Source: an uncultured Ruminococcus sp.
GTDB lineage: Bacteria > Bacillota > Clostridia > Lachnospirales > Lachnospiraceae
Length of the DNA stretch: 5,806 nucleotides
Assembly (NCBI GenBank): GCA_900553885.1
Contig: USFD01000136.1
Span: 1-5,806 of the forward strand
Direction: 5' to 3'
The notes under the pieces are model-generated. The model searched no databases. It was not told the DNA's origin and saw only the letters and a list, made by a program, of their open reading frames with translations. Both the position numbers and the translations under genes were made by a program. Of the stretch, positions 1-5,265 are shown piece after piece (positions within the stretch are counted from its first letter, which is position 1; every line of letters starts with the position of its first letter).

Positions 1-136
1 GGTTCTGTTATTTTTCTTAACTCATGGAATGGAATCAGAATTTCCTGTCCCCATCTTCGGAATCCGTCTTACAAAAACTTCCTTGTCTCTTCCGGTTTGT
101 GTCTACTATCAGGAAAGTCCCTTCGATAAATCCGAA
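1..136. other. Non-coding stretch downstream of galT, no supported gene
   Basis: This stretch lies just after the galT stop codon (minus strand). Reading frames in both directions are short or only run on antisense into galT, and no start has a convincing ribosome binding site. I see no strong GC-rich hairpin followed by a T-run, so no terminator for galT can be placed here. The galT transcript may end, or continue into another gene, beyond the left window edge. Confidence 0.5.
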
Positions 137-1627
137 TTAAAGTACTTCGATGAAACGGTGGAATGCTTTCCTTCCTTCTTCTGTGTTTTTGTACACGCCG
201 GCATCTTCCAGTACCTGGCAGAAGACCTTTCCGACTTCCTGTTCCAGAATATGATCGATATTGTCTGTGCTGATGTCGGTGTATGCCGGCAGAAATTCGT
301 CAACCCAGTCTGCGTGTTTGGCAATCTGTTCATTGCTGCGGATATCTCTGCCTTCCAGGATATACTGGCGGAGAAGTTCCATTTCTCCCTTCAGACGGGC
401 AGGAAGAACGGCCAGACCCATGACCTCGATCAGACCGATATTTTCCTTTTTAATATGGTGCAGTTTCGCATGTGGATGAAATACGCCGAGCGGATGTTCT
501 TCTGTAGTAATATTGTTCCGCAAAGTCAGGTCAAGTTCAAAAAGGTCGCCGCGTTTGCGGGCAATAGGCGTAATTGTATTGTGCGGGGTTCCGTCAGTTT
601 CTGCAAATATAAACGCTTCTTTATCTGTATAGCTGCGCCATTTGCCGAGAATATGTTCGGCCAGGTCAATGATCCGTTCGGAGTCCGGACTCTGCAGGCG
701 GATCACAGAGAGCGGCCATTTTACAATGCCTGCGGCAACATCTTCATATCCGGCTACCTGAAACGGTTCAACAACAGGGGCTTTTGCCATTGCAAAGGTA
801 TAGTTTCCTCCCTGAAAATGATCGTGACTCAGGATAGACCCTCCCACAATCGGGAGATCCGCATTGGAACCCAGAAAATAGTGGGGGAAAAGTTTGATAA
901 AGTCAAACAGCTTTGCAAATGCGGTACGGTCGATTTTCATGGGAGTGTGTTCTCCGTTGAAGACGATACAGTGTTCATTGTAGTATACATAGGGCGAGTA
1001 CTGAAAGCCCCATTTTTTTCCCTGGATAGTAATTGGAATAATGCGGTGGTTTTCCCGGGCGGGATGATTGGTTCTGCCCGCGTAGCCTTCATTTTCCATA
1101 CAGAGCTGGCATTTCGGATAGGAAACAGACTTTGCCTTTCCGGCAGCCGCGATAGCTTTGGGATCCTTTTCCGGTTTGGAAAGGTTGATCGTGATATCCA
1201 GCGTTCCGTAATCTGTGTCTACGGTCCATTTTCTGTCCTTTCTGATACGATAGCGGCGGATATAATTGCTGTCCTGACTTAATTTATAGTAATAGTCAGT
1301 GGCATTTTTGGGGGATATTTCATACTTTTTCCAGAATTCCGCCTGAATCTGTGACGGCCGGGGCATCAGACAGTTCATGAGTTTTGTATCCAGCAGATCG
1401 CGGTATGTAATACTGTCTTCGATAATCCCTCTTTTTATTGCTTCGTCCAGAAGTTCTGCCAGTACGTCTTCGAGAATGATGTTGTCAAGATCACAGGGAA
1501 CATCTTCGTAGCTGTCTTCCTTCATAACATCCAGCAGAAGATTTGTTGTGTAGATCCGTTCTGATTCAGGGGTAAGTCCTGTGTTGATTCCGTACTGAAC
1601 CAGTTTTTTTATTGCTTCATAGAGCAT
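137..1627 (-). CDS. galT: UDP-glucose--hexose-1-phosphate uridylyltransferase (Firmicute-type GalT)
   Basis: Cytoplasmic Leloir-pathway enzyme that swaps UMP between UDP-glucose and galactose-1-phosphate, giving UDP-galactose and glucose-1-phosphate. The 496-residue product matches the long GalT class of Firmicutes (about 490-500 residues) rather than the roughly 350-residue E. coli type. Visible landmarks are a CxxC (Cys173, Cys176) in the KCQLCMENEGYAGR segment, the YVYYNEHCIVF block near 213-223, the histidine motif GGSILSHDHFQGG at 262-274 that replaces the usual HPH active site, and the C-terminal HPHAKLHHIKKENIGLIEVMG block at 384-404. The ATG at 1627 was chosen because a GGAGG (1641-1637) sits 9 bases upstream. 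A TTG three codons earlier directly abuts that GGAGG and cannot be the start. The gene lies 159 bases after galK on the same strand and is probably co-transcribed with it. No frameshift or missing motif is seen. Confidence 0.96.
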   Translation of the reverse strand: MLYEAIKKLVQYGINTGLTPESERIYTTNLLLDVMKEDSYEDVPCDLDNIILEDVLAELLDEAIKRGIIEDSITYRDLLDTKLMNCLMPRPSQIQAEFWKKYEISPKNATDYYYKLSQDSNYIRRYRIRKDRKWTVDTDYGTLDITINLSKPEKDPKAIAAAGKAKSVSYPKCQLCMENEGYAGRTNHPARENHRIIPITIQGKKWGFQYSPYVYYNEHCIVFNGEHTPMKIDRTAFAKLFDFIKLFPHYFLGSNADLPIVGGSILSHDHFQGGNYTFAMAKAPVVEPFQVAGYEDVAAGIVKWPLSVIRLQSPDSERIIDLAEHILGKWRSYTDKEAFIFAETDGTPHNTITPIARKRGDLFELDLTLRNNITTEEHPLGVFHPHAKLHHIKKENIGLIEVMGLAVLPARLKGEMELLRQYILEGRDIRSNEQIAKHADWVDEFLPAYTDISTDNIDHILEQEVGKVFCQVLEDAGVYKNTEEGRKAFHRFIEVL

Positions 1628-1636
1628 AATTGTCAA

Positions 1637-1641
1637 CCTCC
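1637..1641 (-). promoter_or_regulatory. galT ribosome binding site (decides the start)
   Basis: GGAGG on the minus strand, 9 bases before ATG 1627 and with zero spacing to the alternative in-frame TTG at 1636. It therefore fixes the start at 1627 and the product at 496 residues. Confidence 0.85.
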
Positions 1642-1648
1642 GATTTTA

Positions 1649-1701
1649 AAGCCGCATGTCCGCAGAAATCCGGAGCGGGATTTTCCGGGAATATGCGGCC
1701 T
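1649..1701 (-). other. Intercistronic hairpin just upstream of the galT RBS
   Basis: On the minus strand, arms GCCGCAT and ATGCGGC (plus strand 1693-1699 and 1651-1657) pair perfectly, extendable to 9 bp with a G-U and an A-U pair. They enclose a second small hairpin, AAATCC-CGCTCC-GGATTT (1683-1666). The base of the stem is followed by TTTAAAATC rather than a clean U-tract, and the galT RBS comes 8 bases later. It is therefore not a canonical terminator. A role in mRNA processing or stability, partial attenuation, or control of galT translation is possible, but this is inference. Confidence 0.5.
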
Positions 1702-1734
1702 GGGAATAGATTTGTTAAATAGGTAAGTTTTCAG

Positions 1735-1758
1735 GTGCAGATTATTCAAATCATGCAC
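1735..1758 (-). other. Hairpin shortly after the galK stop codon
   Basis: On the minus strand, GTGCA-T-GATT-TGAAT-AATC-TGCAC folds into a 9-bp stem with one bulged T and a 5-base loop. It begins 28 bases after the galK stop. No T-run follows (the next bases are CTGAAAAC), so it does not look like an intrinsic terminator. With the larger hairpin next to galT it makes a two-hairpin galK-galT spacer. Confidence 0.4.
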
Positions 1759-1786
1759 TCAGGTCTTTGCCGCTGCTGCAGGGACC

Positions 1787-2959
1787 TCAGTCGTCCACAC
1801 GGGAAGCGCCGTCGCCGATCTGTACAGTATAGAACTCTGCTTCATGTCCGACTTTTTCCTTATATGCCTGTCCGATGCTTTCGATAAAGGTATCCACAGA
1901 ATCATTTTTTACAATGCTGACGGTACATCCGCCAAATCCGCCGCCGGTAATACGGGAACCGATCACGCCCGGAATTTTCCATGCCAGATCAACCAGAATA
2001 TCAATTTCCTCGCAGGAGACAGCATAGTCGTCCCGCAGGGAAATGTGGGACTGGTTCATCAGTTTCCCGAACCGGTTAATATCGCCTGCCCGGAGAGCAG
2101 AGACAGCATCGATAGTACGCTGATTTTCATAAACGGCATGTTTTGCTCTTTTCAGCTGTACAGGATCTGTGATCAGCCCTTTATTGGCCTCAAAATCCTC
2201 CGGACTTAAGTCGCCCAGAGATTCAATGTCAAGTTCCCGCTGCAGAGCCGTAAGAGCATCGGCGCATTCCTGCCGCCTGTCATTGTACGCAGAATCAACC
2301 AGACTGTGTTTTACCTTGCTGTTTGTGATAATGATTTTGGCATCTTTCAGATCAATGGGGGCATACTCATATTTCAGCGTGCTTGTATCCAGAAAGATGG
2401 CATTGTCCTTTTTGCCCATGGCAACGGCAAACTGGTCCATAATACCGCAGTTGCAGCCGTTGAAATTATTTTCGGAGTACTGGCCGATCAGTGCAAGATC
2501 GGTCATGCTCAGGCCGGTAATATGGAACAGATCTGTGAGAATTACACCGGTAAGAACTTCGAGGGAAGCAGAGGAGGAAAGTCCGGAACCGTTCGGAATA
2601 TTTCCCCAGATGATCATATCAAAGCCGCTGTCCAGTTTATAGCCCTTCTGGGCGAACGCCCATACAACACCCAGAGGATAGTTGGCCCAGTTATATTTTT
2701 CGTTGAATGAAAGATCATCGAGTGATACTTCAACTACGCCGAAGCGGTCCAGATTCATAGAATAGAAATGAATCAGACGGTCTTCTCTGCGGCGGGCGGC
2801 TCCGTAAGTGCCGAGAGTCAGAGCACAGGGGAAAACATGGCCCCCGTTATAGTCCGTATGTTCGCCGATCAGATTGACCCGGCCCGGTGAAAAGTAAAAG
2901 TGGGTCTGATCCGTGCTGCCAAATAACTCTGAAAACTTGTTAAACAGCTTTTCTTTCAT
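1787..2959 (-). CDS. galK: Galactokinase
   Basis: GHMP-family sugar kinase that phosphorylates alpha-D-galactose with ATP to galactose-1-phosphate, the first committed Leloir step, in the cytoplasm. The 390-residue product is the usual bacterial galactokinase length and is intact. Motifs seen in order are the galactokinase signature PGRVNLIGEHTDYNGG (25-40, with Arg27 as the conserved active-site Arg), the ATP-binding PNGSGLSSSAS loop (122-132), the catalytic-base segment GIMDQF (Asp175), and the C-terminal GHMP motif TGGGFGGC (338-345). The ATG start is supported by AGGAGG eight bases upstream. It is the first gene of a galK-galT pair and is divergent from an AraC-family regulator gene, the natural candidate for its control. 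The palindromes and promoters lie in the shared intergenic region. Confidence 0.98.
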   Translation of the reverse strand: MKEKLFNKFSELFGSTDQTHFYFSPGRVNLIGEHTDYNGGHVFPCALTLGTYGAARRREDRLIHFYSMNLDRFGVVEVSLDDLSFNEKYNWANYPLGVVWAFAQKGYKLDSGFDMIIWGNIPNGSGLSSSASLEVLTGVILTDLFHITGLSMTDLALIGQYSENNFNGCNCGIMDQFAVAMGKKDNAIFLDTSTLKYEYAPIDLKDAKIIITNSKVKHSLVDSAYNDRRQECADALTALQRELDIESLGDLSPEDFEANKGLITDPVQLKRAKHAVYENQRTIDAVSALRAGDINRFGKLMNQSHISLRDDYAVSCEEIDILVDLAWKIPGVIGSRITGGGFGGCTVSIVKNDSVDTFIESIGQAYKEKVGHEAEFYTVQIGDGASRVDD

Positions 2960-2967
2960 TGTCTTTT

Positions 2968-2987
2968 CCTCCTATTTAATATTAAAT
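2968..2987 (-). promoter_or_regulatory. galK RBS with an adjoining 14-bp AT palindrome
   Basis: AGGAGG (2973-2968, minus strand) lies 8 bases from the galK ATG. Directly upstream of it is ATTTAATATTAAAT (2974-2987), a perfect but purely A/T palindrome. The RBS is clear. The palindrome may be chance in AT-rich leader sequence. Confidence 0.7.
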
Positions 2988-2994
2988 TGCAAAA

Positions 2995-3023
2995 AGTATA
3001 ACGAAAATACTGAGAAAAACCAG
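2995..3023 (-). promoter_or_regulatory. Candidate proximal galK promoter (P2)
   Basis: Minus-strand TATACT (3000-2995) is a good -10 and would give a leader of about 30 bases. At 17-bp spacing the -35 position reads CTGGTT, a poor match to TTGACA, as expected for an activator-dependent promoter. That position lies inside the AAAACCAGA/TCTGGTTTT palindrome. It is an alternative to the distal promoter, and the sequence does not decide between them. Confidence 0.35.
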
Positions 3024-3035
3024 AAGTCTGGTTTT
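3016..3035. promoter_or_regulatory. Near-perfect 20-bp palindrome, candidate operator
   Basis: AAAACCAGA-AG-TCTGGTTTT has 9-bp perfect arms around a 2-base centre. It lies in the galK leader if the distal promoter is used, or over the -35 of the proximal promoter. The two-base centre makes it a poor RNA hairpin (the loop must open) but a typical dimer operator. The binding protein is unknown. The symmetric A/T flanks also give it a terminator-like look on either strand, which I consider less likely. Confidence 0.5.
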
Positions 3036-3041
3036 CATTCT

Positions 3042-3065
3042 GGCTGTATTATAAAATGAACAGCC
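3042..3065. repeat. 6-bp inverted repeat flanking the galK -10 region
   Basis: GGCTGT (3042-3047) and ACAGCC (3060-3065) form a perfect inverted repeat with a 12-base spacer that contains the minus-strand TATAAT. A repressor bound here would block the distal galK promoter. The arms are only six bases, so chance is a real alternative. Confidence 0.3.
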
Positions 3066-3077
3066 GGTTTGCGTCCA
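3048..3077 (-). promoter_or_regulatory. Candidate distal galK promoter (P1)
   Basis: The minus strand carries a consensus -10 TATAAT (3053-3048). Upstream at 18-bp spacing is TGGACG (3077-3072), which matches TTGACA at four of six positions. The predicted start of transcription is near 3041, giving a leader of about 80 bases to the galK ATG. Confidence 0.5.
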
Positions 3078-3085
3078 TAAAAAAT

Positions 3086-3116
3086 ACGTGCAATGATATG
3101 TAAAAATGTTGCACGT
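3086..3116. promoter_or_regulatory. Inverted repeat ACGTGCAA-N15-TTGCACGT, candidate operator for the adjacent AraC-family regulator
   Basis: Perfect 8-bp arms at 3086-3093 and 3109-3116, centres 23 bp apart (about two helical turns). The left arm lies roughly 45-52 bases upstream of the predicted distal galK start, a usual activator position. The right arm overlaps the -35 (TTGCAC) of the regulator's own predicted promoter. This geometry fits activation of galK plus autorepression, but the link to this protein is inferred from proximity only. Confidence 0.55.
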
Positions 3117-3137
3117 GGAATGGAGAGGAATTATAAT
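3109..3137 (+). promoter_or_regulatory. Candidate promoter of the AraC-family regulator gene
   Basis: TTGCAC (3109-3114; half matches consensus) and a perfect TATAAT (3132-3137) are 17 bp apart. The predicted start is near 3144, leaving about 36 bases to the ATG at 3180. The -35 overlaps one arm of the inverted repeat at 3086-3116. Confidence 0.55.
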
Positions 3138-3165
3138 GGAACAGAGATCCGGATCGGAAACAGGA

Positions 3166-3172
3166 AGGGAGG
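3166..3172 (+). promoter_or_regulatory. Ribosome binding site of the AraC-family gene (decides the start)
   Basis: AGGGAGG seven bases before ATG 3180. The longer in-frame start at 3093 has no such site and lies upstream of the predicted transcription start, inside the inverted-repeat operator, so it is rejected. Confidence 0.8.
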
Positions 3173-3179
3173 AACCGTG

Positions 3180-4052
3180 ATGGCAGATTCATATAAACAT
3201 TCCTATAAAGTGGGAGAAAACCTGCTGACATCTCTGTCTGTGTATAATGTAGGATATCAGAAATGTGAGCCGGGATACCAGTGGGGGCCGGGAATAAGGG
3301 ATCATTATTGTATTCATTATATTATATCCGGCAGCGGATACTATACGTCGGGCAGGATGTCGCGCCGGCTTTCCCGGGGCGATACGTTTATTTTATATCC
3401 CGGTGAAGAAGTCCGGTATTATGCGGACCGCGAGGAACCATGGGAGTACGGATGGGCCGGATTTATGGGGGCGGATGCGGCGTCTATTATCCGTAATACA
3501 TCTTTTACAAAGGAAAAACCTTATATTCTCCGGGGAAAAATTCCGGAGGAGAAGATCCGGGACGGGCTGGAAAGGATTTATCAGGTGAAGGGGAACACAT
3601 ATGAAGCCGCTGTTGCCATGGCGGGAGCTTTGTACAGTTTTCTTGCGGTATTTATGCATTACGGGGAAAAAGAGAATCCGGAAAAGGAGATTCAGATCAC
3701 TTATGTGGAGAAGGCGGAAAAATATATAGAAACGAATTACTCCTATCCGGTTACAGTGGAAGATGTGGCGGCGTATGTAGGCATCAGCCGCAGTCATCTG
3801 TTCCGGTCTTTTCAGACTTATCTGAGAAAGTCTCCGAAAGAGTATCTGTCCGAGTACAGGATCAAACAGGCCTGTCATCTGCTCAGGGAGACAGATCTGT
3901 CTGTATCGGCTATTGCATACTCTGTCGGCTTTGAAAATAACCTGTATTTTTCCAAGGCATTCAGGAAACAGAAAGGGGTCAGTCCGTCAGAATACAGAAA
4001 AGACAGAAAAACCCAGCAGTCTTTTAAAAAAGACAGCTTGTCAAATTATTGA
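3180..4052 (+). CDS. AraC-family transcriptional regulator (MsmR/RafR-like), probable galactose/galactoside regulator
   Basis: A 290-residue DNA-binding activator with the usual two-domain layout. The N-terminal part is a cupin-type sugar-sensing domain, with a HYIISGSGYY beta-strand block near 46-55, LSRGDTFILYPGE at 64-76, and the YADREEPWEYGWAGF segment at 81-95 typical of MsmR/RafR-like regulators of sugar operons. The C-terminal AraC domain has two helix-turn-helix units, the first around 192-213 (VEDVAAYVGISRSHLFRSF) and the second around 241-264 (SVSAIAYSVGFENNLYFSKAF), followed by the family ending GVSPSEYRK. It is divergent from galK-galT, so control of these genes is the obvious guess. 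The true ligand (galactose, a galactoside or other) cannot be read from sequence. The gene is intact. Its last codons overlap a Rex-like palindrome and the -35 of the next promoter. Confidence 0.92.
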   Translation: MADSYKHSYKVGENLLTSLSVYNVGYQKCEPGYQWGPGIRDHYCIHYIISGSGYYTSGRMSRRLSRGDTFILYPGEEVRYYADREEPWEYGWAGFMGADAASIIRNTSFTKEKPYILRGKIPEEKIRDGLERIYQVKGNTYEAAVAMAGALYSFLAVFMHYGEKENPEKEIQITYVEKAEKYIETNYSYPVTVEDVAAYVGISRSHLFRSFQTYLRKSPKEYLSEYRIKQACHLLRETDLSVSAIAYSVGFENNLYFSKAFRKQKGVSPSEYRKDRKTQQSFKKDSLSNY

Positions 4053-4055
4053 CAA
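4038..4055. promoter_or_regulatory. Rex-like operator upstream of the ldh-type gene
   Basis: TTGTCAA-ATTA-TTGACAA is an 18-bp palindrome with perfect 7-bp arms and a 4-base centre. Known Rex sites in Firmicutes follow TTGTTAA-N4-TTAACAA or TTGTGAA-N4-TTCACAA; this has the same length, spacing and outer bases and differs at one position per arm. Rex senses NADH/NAD+ and commonly represses ldh and other fermentation genes. The site overlaps the predicted ldh -35 and the araC stop codon (TGA at 4050-4052). Confidence 0.6.
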
Positions 4056-4066
4056 TATGATATGAT
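4038..4066 (+). promoter_or_regulatory. Candidate promoter of the ldh-type gene
   Basis: TTGTCA (4038-4043) and TATGAT (4061-4066) each match consensus at five of six positions, with ideal 17-bp spacing. The predicted start is near 4073, leaving a leader of about 157 bases. The -35 is the left arm of the Rex-like palindrome, so a bound repressor would exclude RNA polymerase. Confidence 0.6.
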
Positions 4067-4229
4067 CAAGGAAGTGAAATCTGATTAATTTTTGTTTTTA
4101 CGGAGGGAAAAGCAGTGCAGCTCTTTTTTTGATGAAATGATATTTGGATTAAAAAAACAGCAGCGTATTAATCGTGATTTCTTTTTTTTATTGCGAGAAA
4201 AATTTTAAAGAAAGGTAAGTGGAGAACAA
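4067..4229 (+). other. Long AT-rich leader of the ldh-type gene
   Basis: This leader is rich in homopolymer runs (T5, T5, T7, A7, T8, A5). It holds a Shine-Dalgarno-like GGAGG at 4102-4106 followed after eight bases by GTG CAG CTC TTT TTT TGA (4115-4132), which would encode only five residues. I find no stable GC-rich hairpin and do not recognise a riboswitch. The ldh RBS is GGAG at 4221-4224, five bases before the ATG, with AAAGG just upstream. Confidence 0.4.
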
Positions 4230-5177
4230 ATGAGCAGTAAAATCACAATCATCGGCGCCGGAAGTGTCGGAGCCACAATCGCGTACAAACTTTCATATGA
4301 AGATATCGCATCTGAGATTGTAATGATCGATATCAACAAAGACAAGGCTGAGGGAGAGGTTATGGACATCAAGCAGGGAACCTGCTTCAGAAATCCGATC
4401 TCAATCGTTGCAGGAGATTACGAGGATGCAAAGGGATCCGATATTGTTATCATTACCTCCGGAATTGCCCGCAAACCGGGACAGACAAGAATTGAGCTGG
4501 CACAGACAAATGTAAATATCATCAAATCCATTACTCCGGAGATCGTAAAAGCAGCACCGGATGCAAAATATATTATCGTAAGCAACCCGGTAGATGTTCT
4601 TACCTATGTATTTACAAAGATTTCCGGACTTCCGGAGAATCAGATTATCGGTTCCGGTACACTCCTTGACACCGCACGTCTTCGTTCCGGACTGTCAGAG
4701 CATTTCGGCGTAGCGCAGAAAAACATTCATGCGTATGTATTCGGCGAGCACGGAGATTCTTCTTTTGTTCCGTGGTCAGGCGCAACAATTGCTACTGTAA
4801 ATGTAGATGACTATTATGAGTCAATGAAGAAGCACGGCATTGATCTTGGCGAGCTGGACAAAGACGGAATGGAAGAGTTCGTTCACAAATCAGGCGGAGA
4901 AGTTATCGCAAAGAAGGGTGCTACATTCTATGCAGTTTCTGTTGCAGTATGTCAGCTCTGCAGCATGGTAGTGGCAGCTTCCGATTCAGTGGCAACTGTT
5001 TCTTCACTGATGCACGGCGAGTACGGAATCGAAGATGTATGCATAAGCGTTCTGTGTCTGGTTGGACCGAACGGTGTTCAGGGCAAGGTTCCGATGCGTC
5101 TGACAGATGAGGAAGTTGCAAAACTTCAGTCAAGCGCAAACAAGTTAAAAGAAGTAATCGCTCAGTTGGATATATAA
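4230..5177 (+). CDS. ldh: L-lactate dehydrogenase family protein (LDH/MDH superfamily) with malate-type Arg at the specificity position
   Basis: NAD-dependent 2-hydroxyacid dehydrogenase of the cytoplasm, 315 residues, full family length. Features seen are the Rossmann loop GAGSVG (9-14), Asp34 for the NAD ribose, catalytic-loop Arg87, Asn119 in SNPVDV, Asp147/Arg150 in DTARLR, and catalytic His174 in GEHGD. Arg152 and His167 correspond to the fructose-1,6-bisphosphate-binding Arg173 and His188 of allosteric bacterial LDHs, and Thr232 to LDH Thr246. However, the specificity loop reads SGIARKPGQTR, so Arg81 occupies the position of LDH Gln102. Arg there is typical of malate dehydrogenases, and a Gln102-to-Arg change is known to turn a Bacillus LDH toward oxaloacetate. 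Lactate formation from pyruvate is the default family call; oxaloacetate/malate is a serious alternative. A Rex-like operator precedes it. Codon choice looks more biased (GCA, ATC, CGT) than its neighbours, suggesting high expression. Confidence 0.85.
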   Translation: MSSKITIIGAGSVGATIAYKLSYEDIASEIVMIDINKDKAEGEVMDIKQGTCFRNPISIVAGDYEDAKGSDIVIITSGIARKPGQTRIELAQTNVNIIKSITPEIVKAAPDAKYIIVSNPVDVLTYVFTKISGLPENQIIGSGTLLDTARLRSGLSEHFGVAQKNIHAYVFGEHGDSSFVPWSGATIATVNVDDYYESMKKHGIDLGELDKDGMEEFVHKSGGEVIAKKGATFYAVSVAVCQLCSMVVAASDSVATVSSLMHGEYGIEDVCISVLCLVGPNGVQGKVPMRLTDEEVAKLQSSANKLKEVIAQLDI

Positions 5178-5184
5178 TTTAGAA

Positions 5185-5210
5185 ACCCCACGGCGGTTTC
5201 CGCGTGGGGT
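5185..5210 (+). terminator. Strong hairpin after ldh, probable (leaky) terminator
   Basis: ACCCCACG and CGTGGGGT pair, with an inner CGG-TTT-CCG and one bulged G (5193), giving 11 bp, eight bases after the ldh stop. An A-rich stretch precedes it. The tail is TAATTTAAAT, an interrupted rather than clean U-tract, so termination may be partial and some transcripts may continue into the HdrB-like gene. No separate promoter for that gene is evident. Confidence 0.6.
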
Positions 5211-5223
5211 AATTTAAATGACA

Positions 5224-5244
5224 AGGCGGCCTGGTTTTCCGCCT
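5224..5244 (+). other. Second hairpin upstream of the HdrB-like gene
   Basis: AGGCGG (5224-5229) and CCGCCT (5239-5244) form a 6-bp GC-rich stem with a 9-base loop, ending 7 bases before the AAGGAGGT RBS. No T-run follows. It may protect the processed mRNA end or modulate translation; function unknown. Confidence 0.4.
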
Positions 5245-5251
5245 GACAGAC

Positions 5252-5259
5252 AAGGAGGT
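5252..5259 (+). promoter_or_regulatory. Near-ideal ribosome binding site of the HdrB-like gene
   Basis: AAGGAGGT is a full anti-Shine-Dalgarno match, with its GGAGG core seven bases before ATG 5266. It fixes the start of a gene whose 3' end lies outside the window. Confidence 0.85.
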
Positions 5260-5265
5260 AATACT

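Noticed and set aside
29..1282. 417-residue plus-strand open frame antisense to galT
   Set aside because: It lies almost wholly opposite galT, whose protein has clear family motifs. Its own translation has no recognisable domain and the start lacks a ribosome binding site. It is a shadow of galT codon composition.
1628..1636. Upstream TTG start for galT (three extra residues)
   Set aside because: The GGAGG ends right at the TTG with no spacing, which is not usable for initiation there.
1630..1637. TTGTCAAC half-site resembling the Rex-like arm near the galT start
   Set aside because: Only one arm is present; no matching TTGACAA occurs at the required spacing, so it is a chance half-match overlapping the RBS region.
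1844..2710. Several plus-strand open frames of about 120-160 residues antisense to galK
   Set aside because: They overlap one another and galK, have no recognisable domains or ribosome binding sites, and are shadows.
3094..3116. Possible catabolite-responsive element (CcpA site) in the galK-araC region
   Set aside because: The best candidate around TGTAAAAATGTTGCA lacks the central CG and matches too few positions of the WTGNAANCGNWNNCW consensus.
3093..3179. 29-residue N-terminal extension of the AraC-family protein
   Set aside because: The start at 3093 has no RBS, falls inside the inverted repeat and precedes the predicted transcription start. The ATG at 3180 has AGGGAGG at good spacing.
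4019..4034. GTCTTTT-AA-AAAAGAC inverted repeat as an araC terminator
   Set aside because: It lies inside the araC coding sequence, is AT-rich with a two-base centre, and has no T-run after it.
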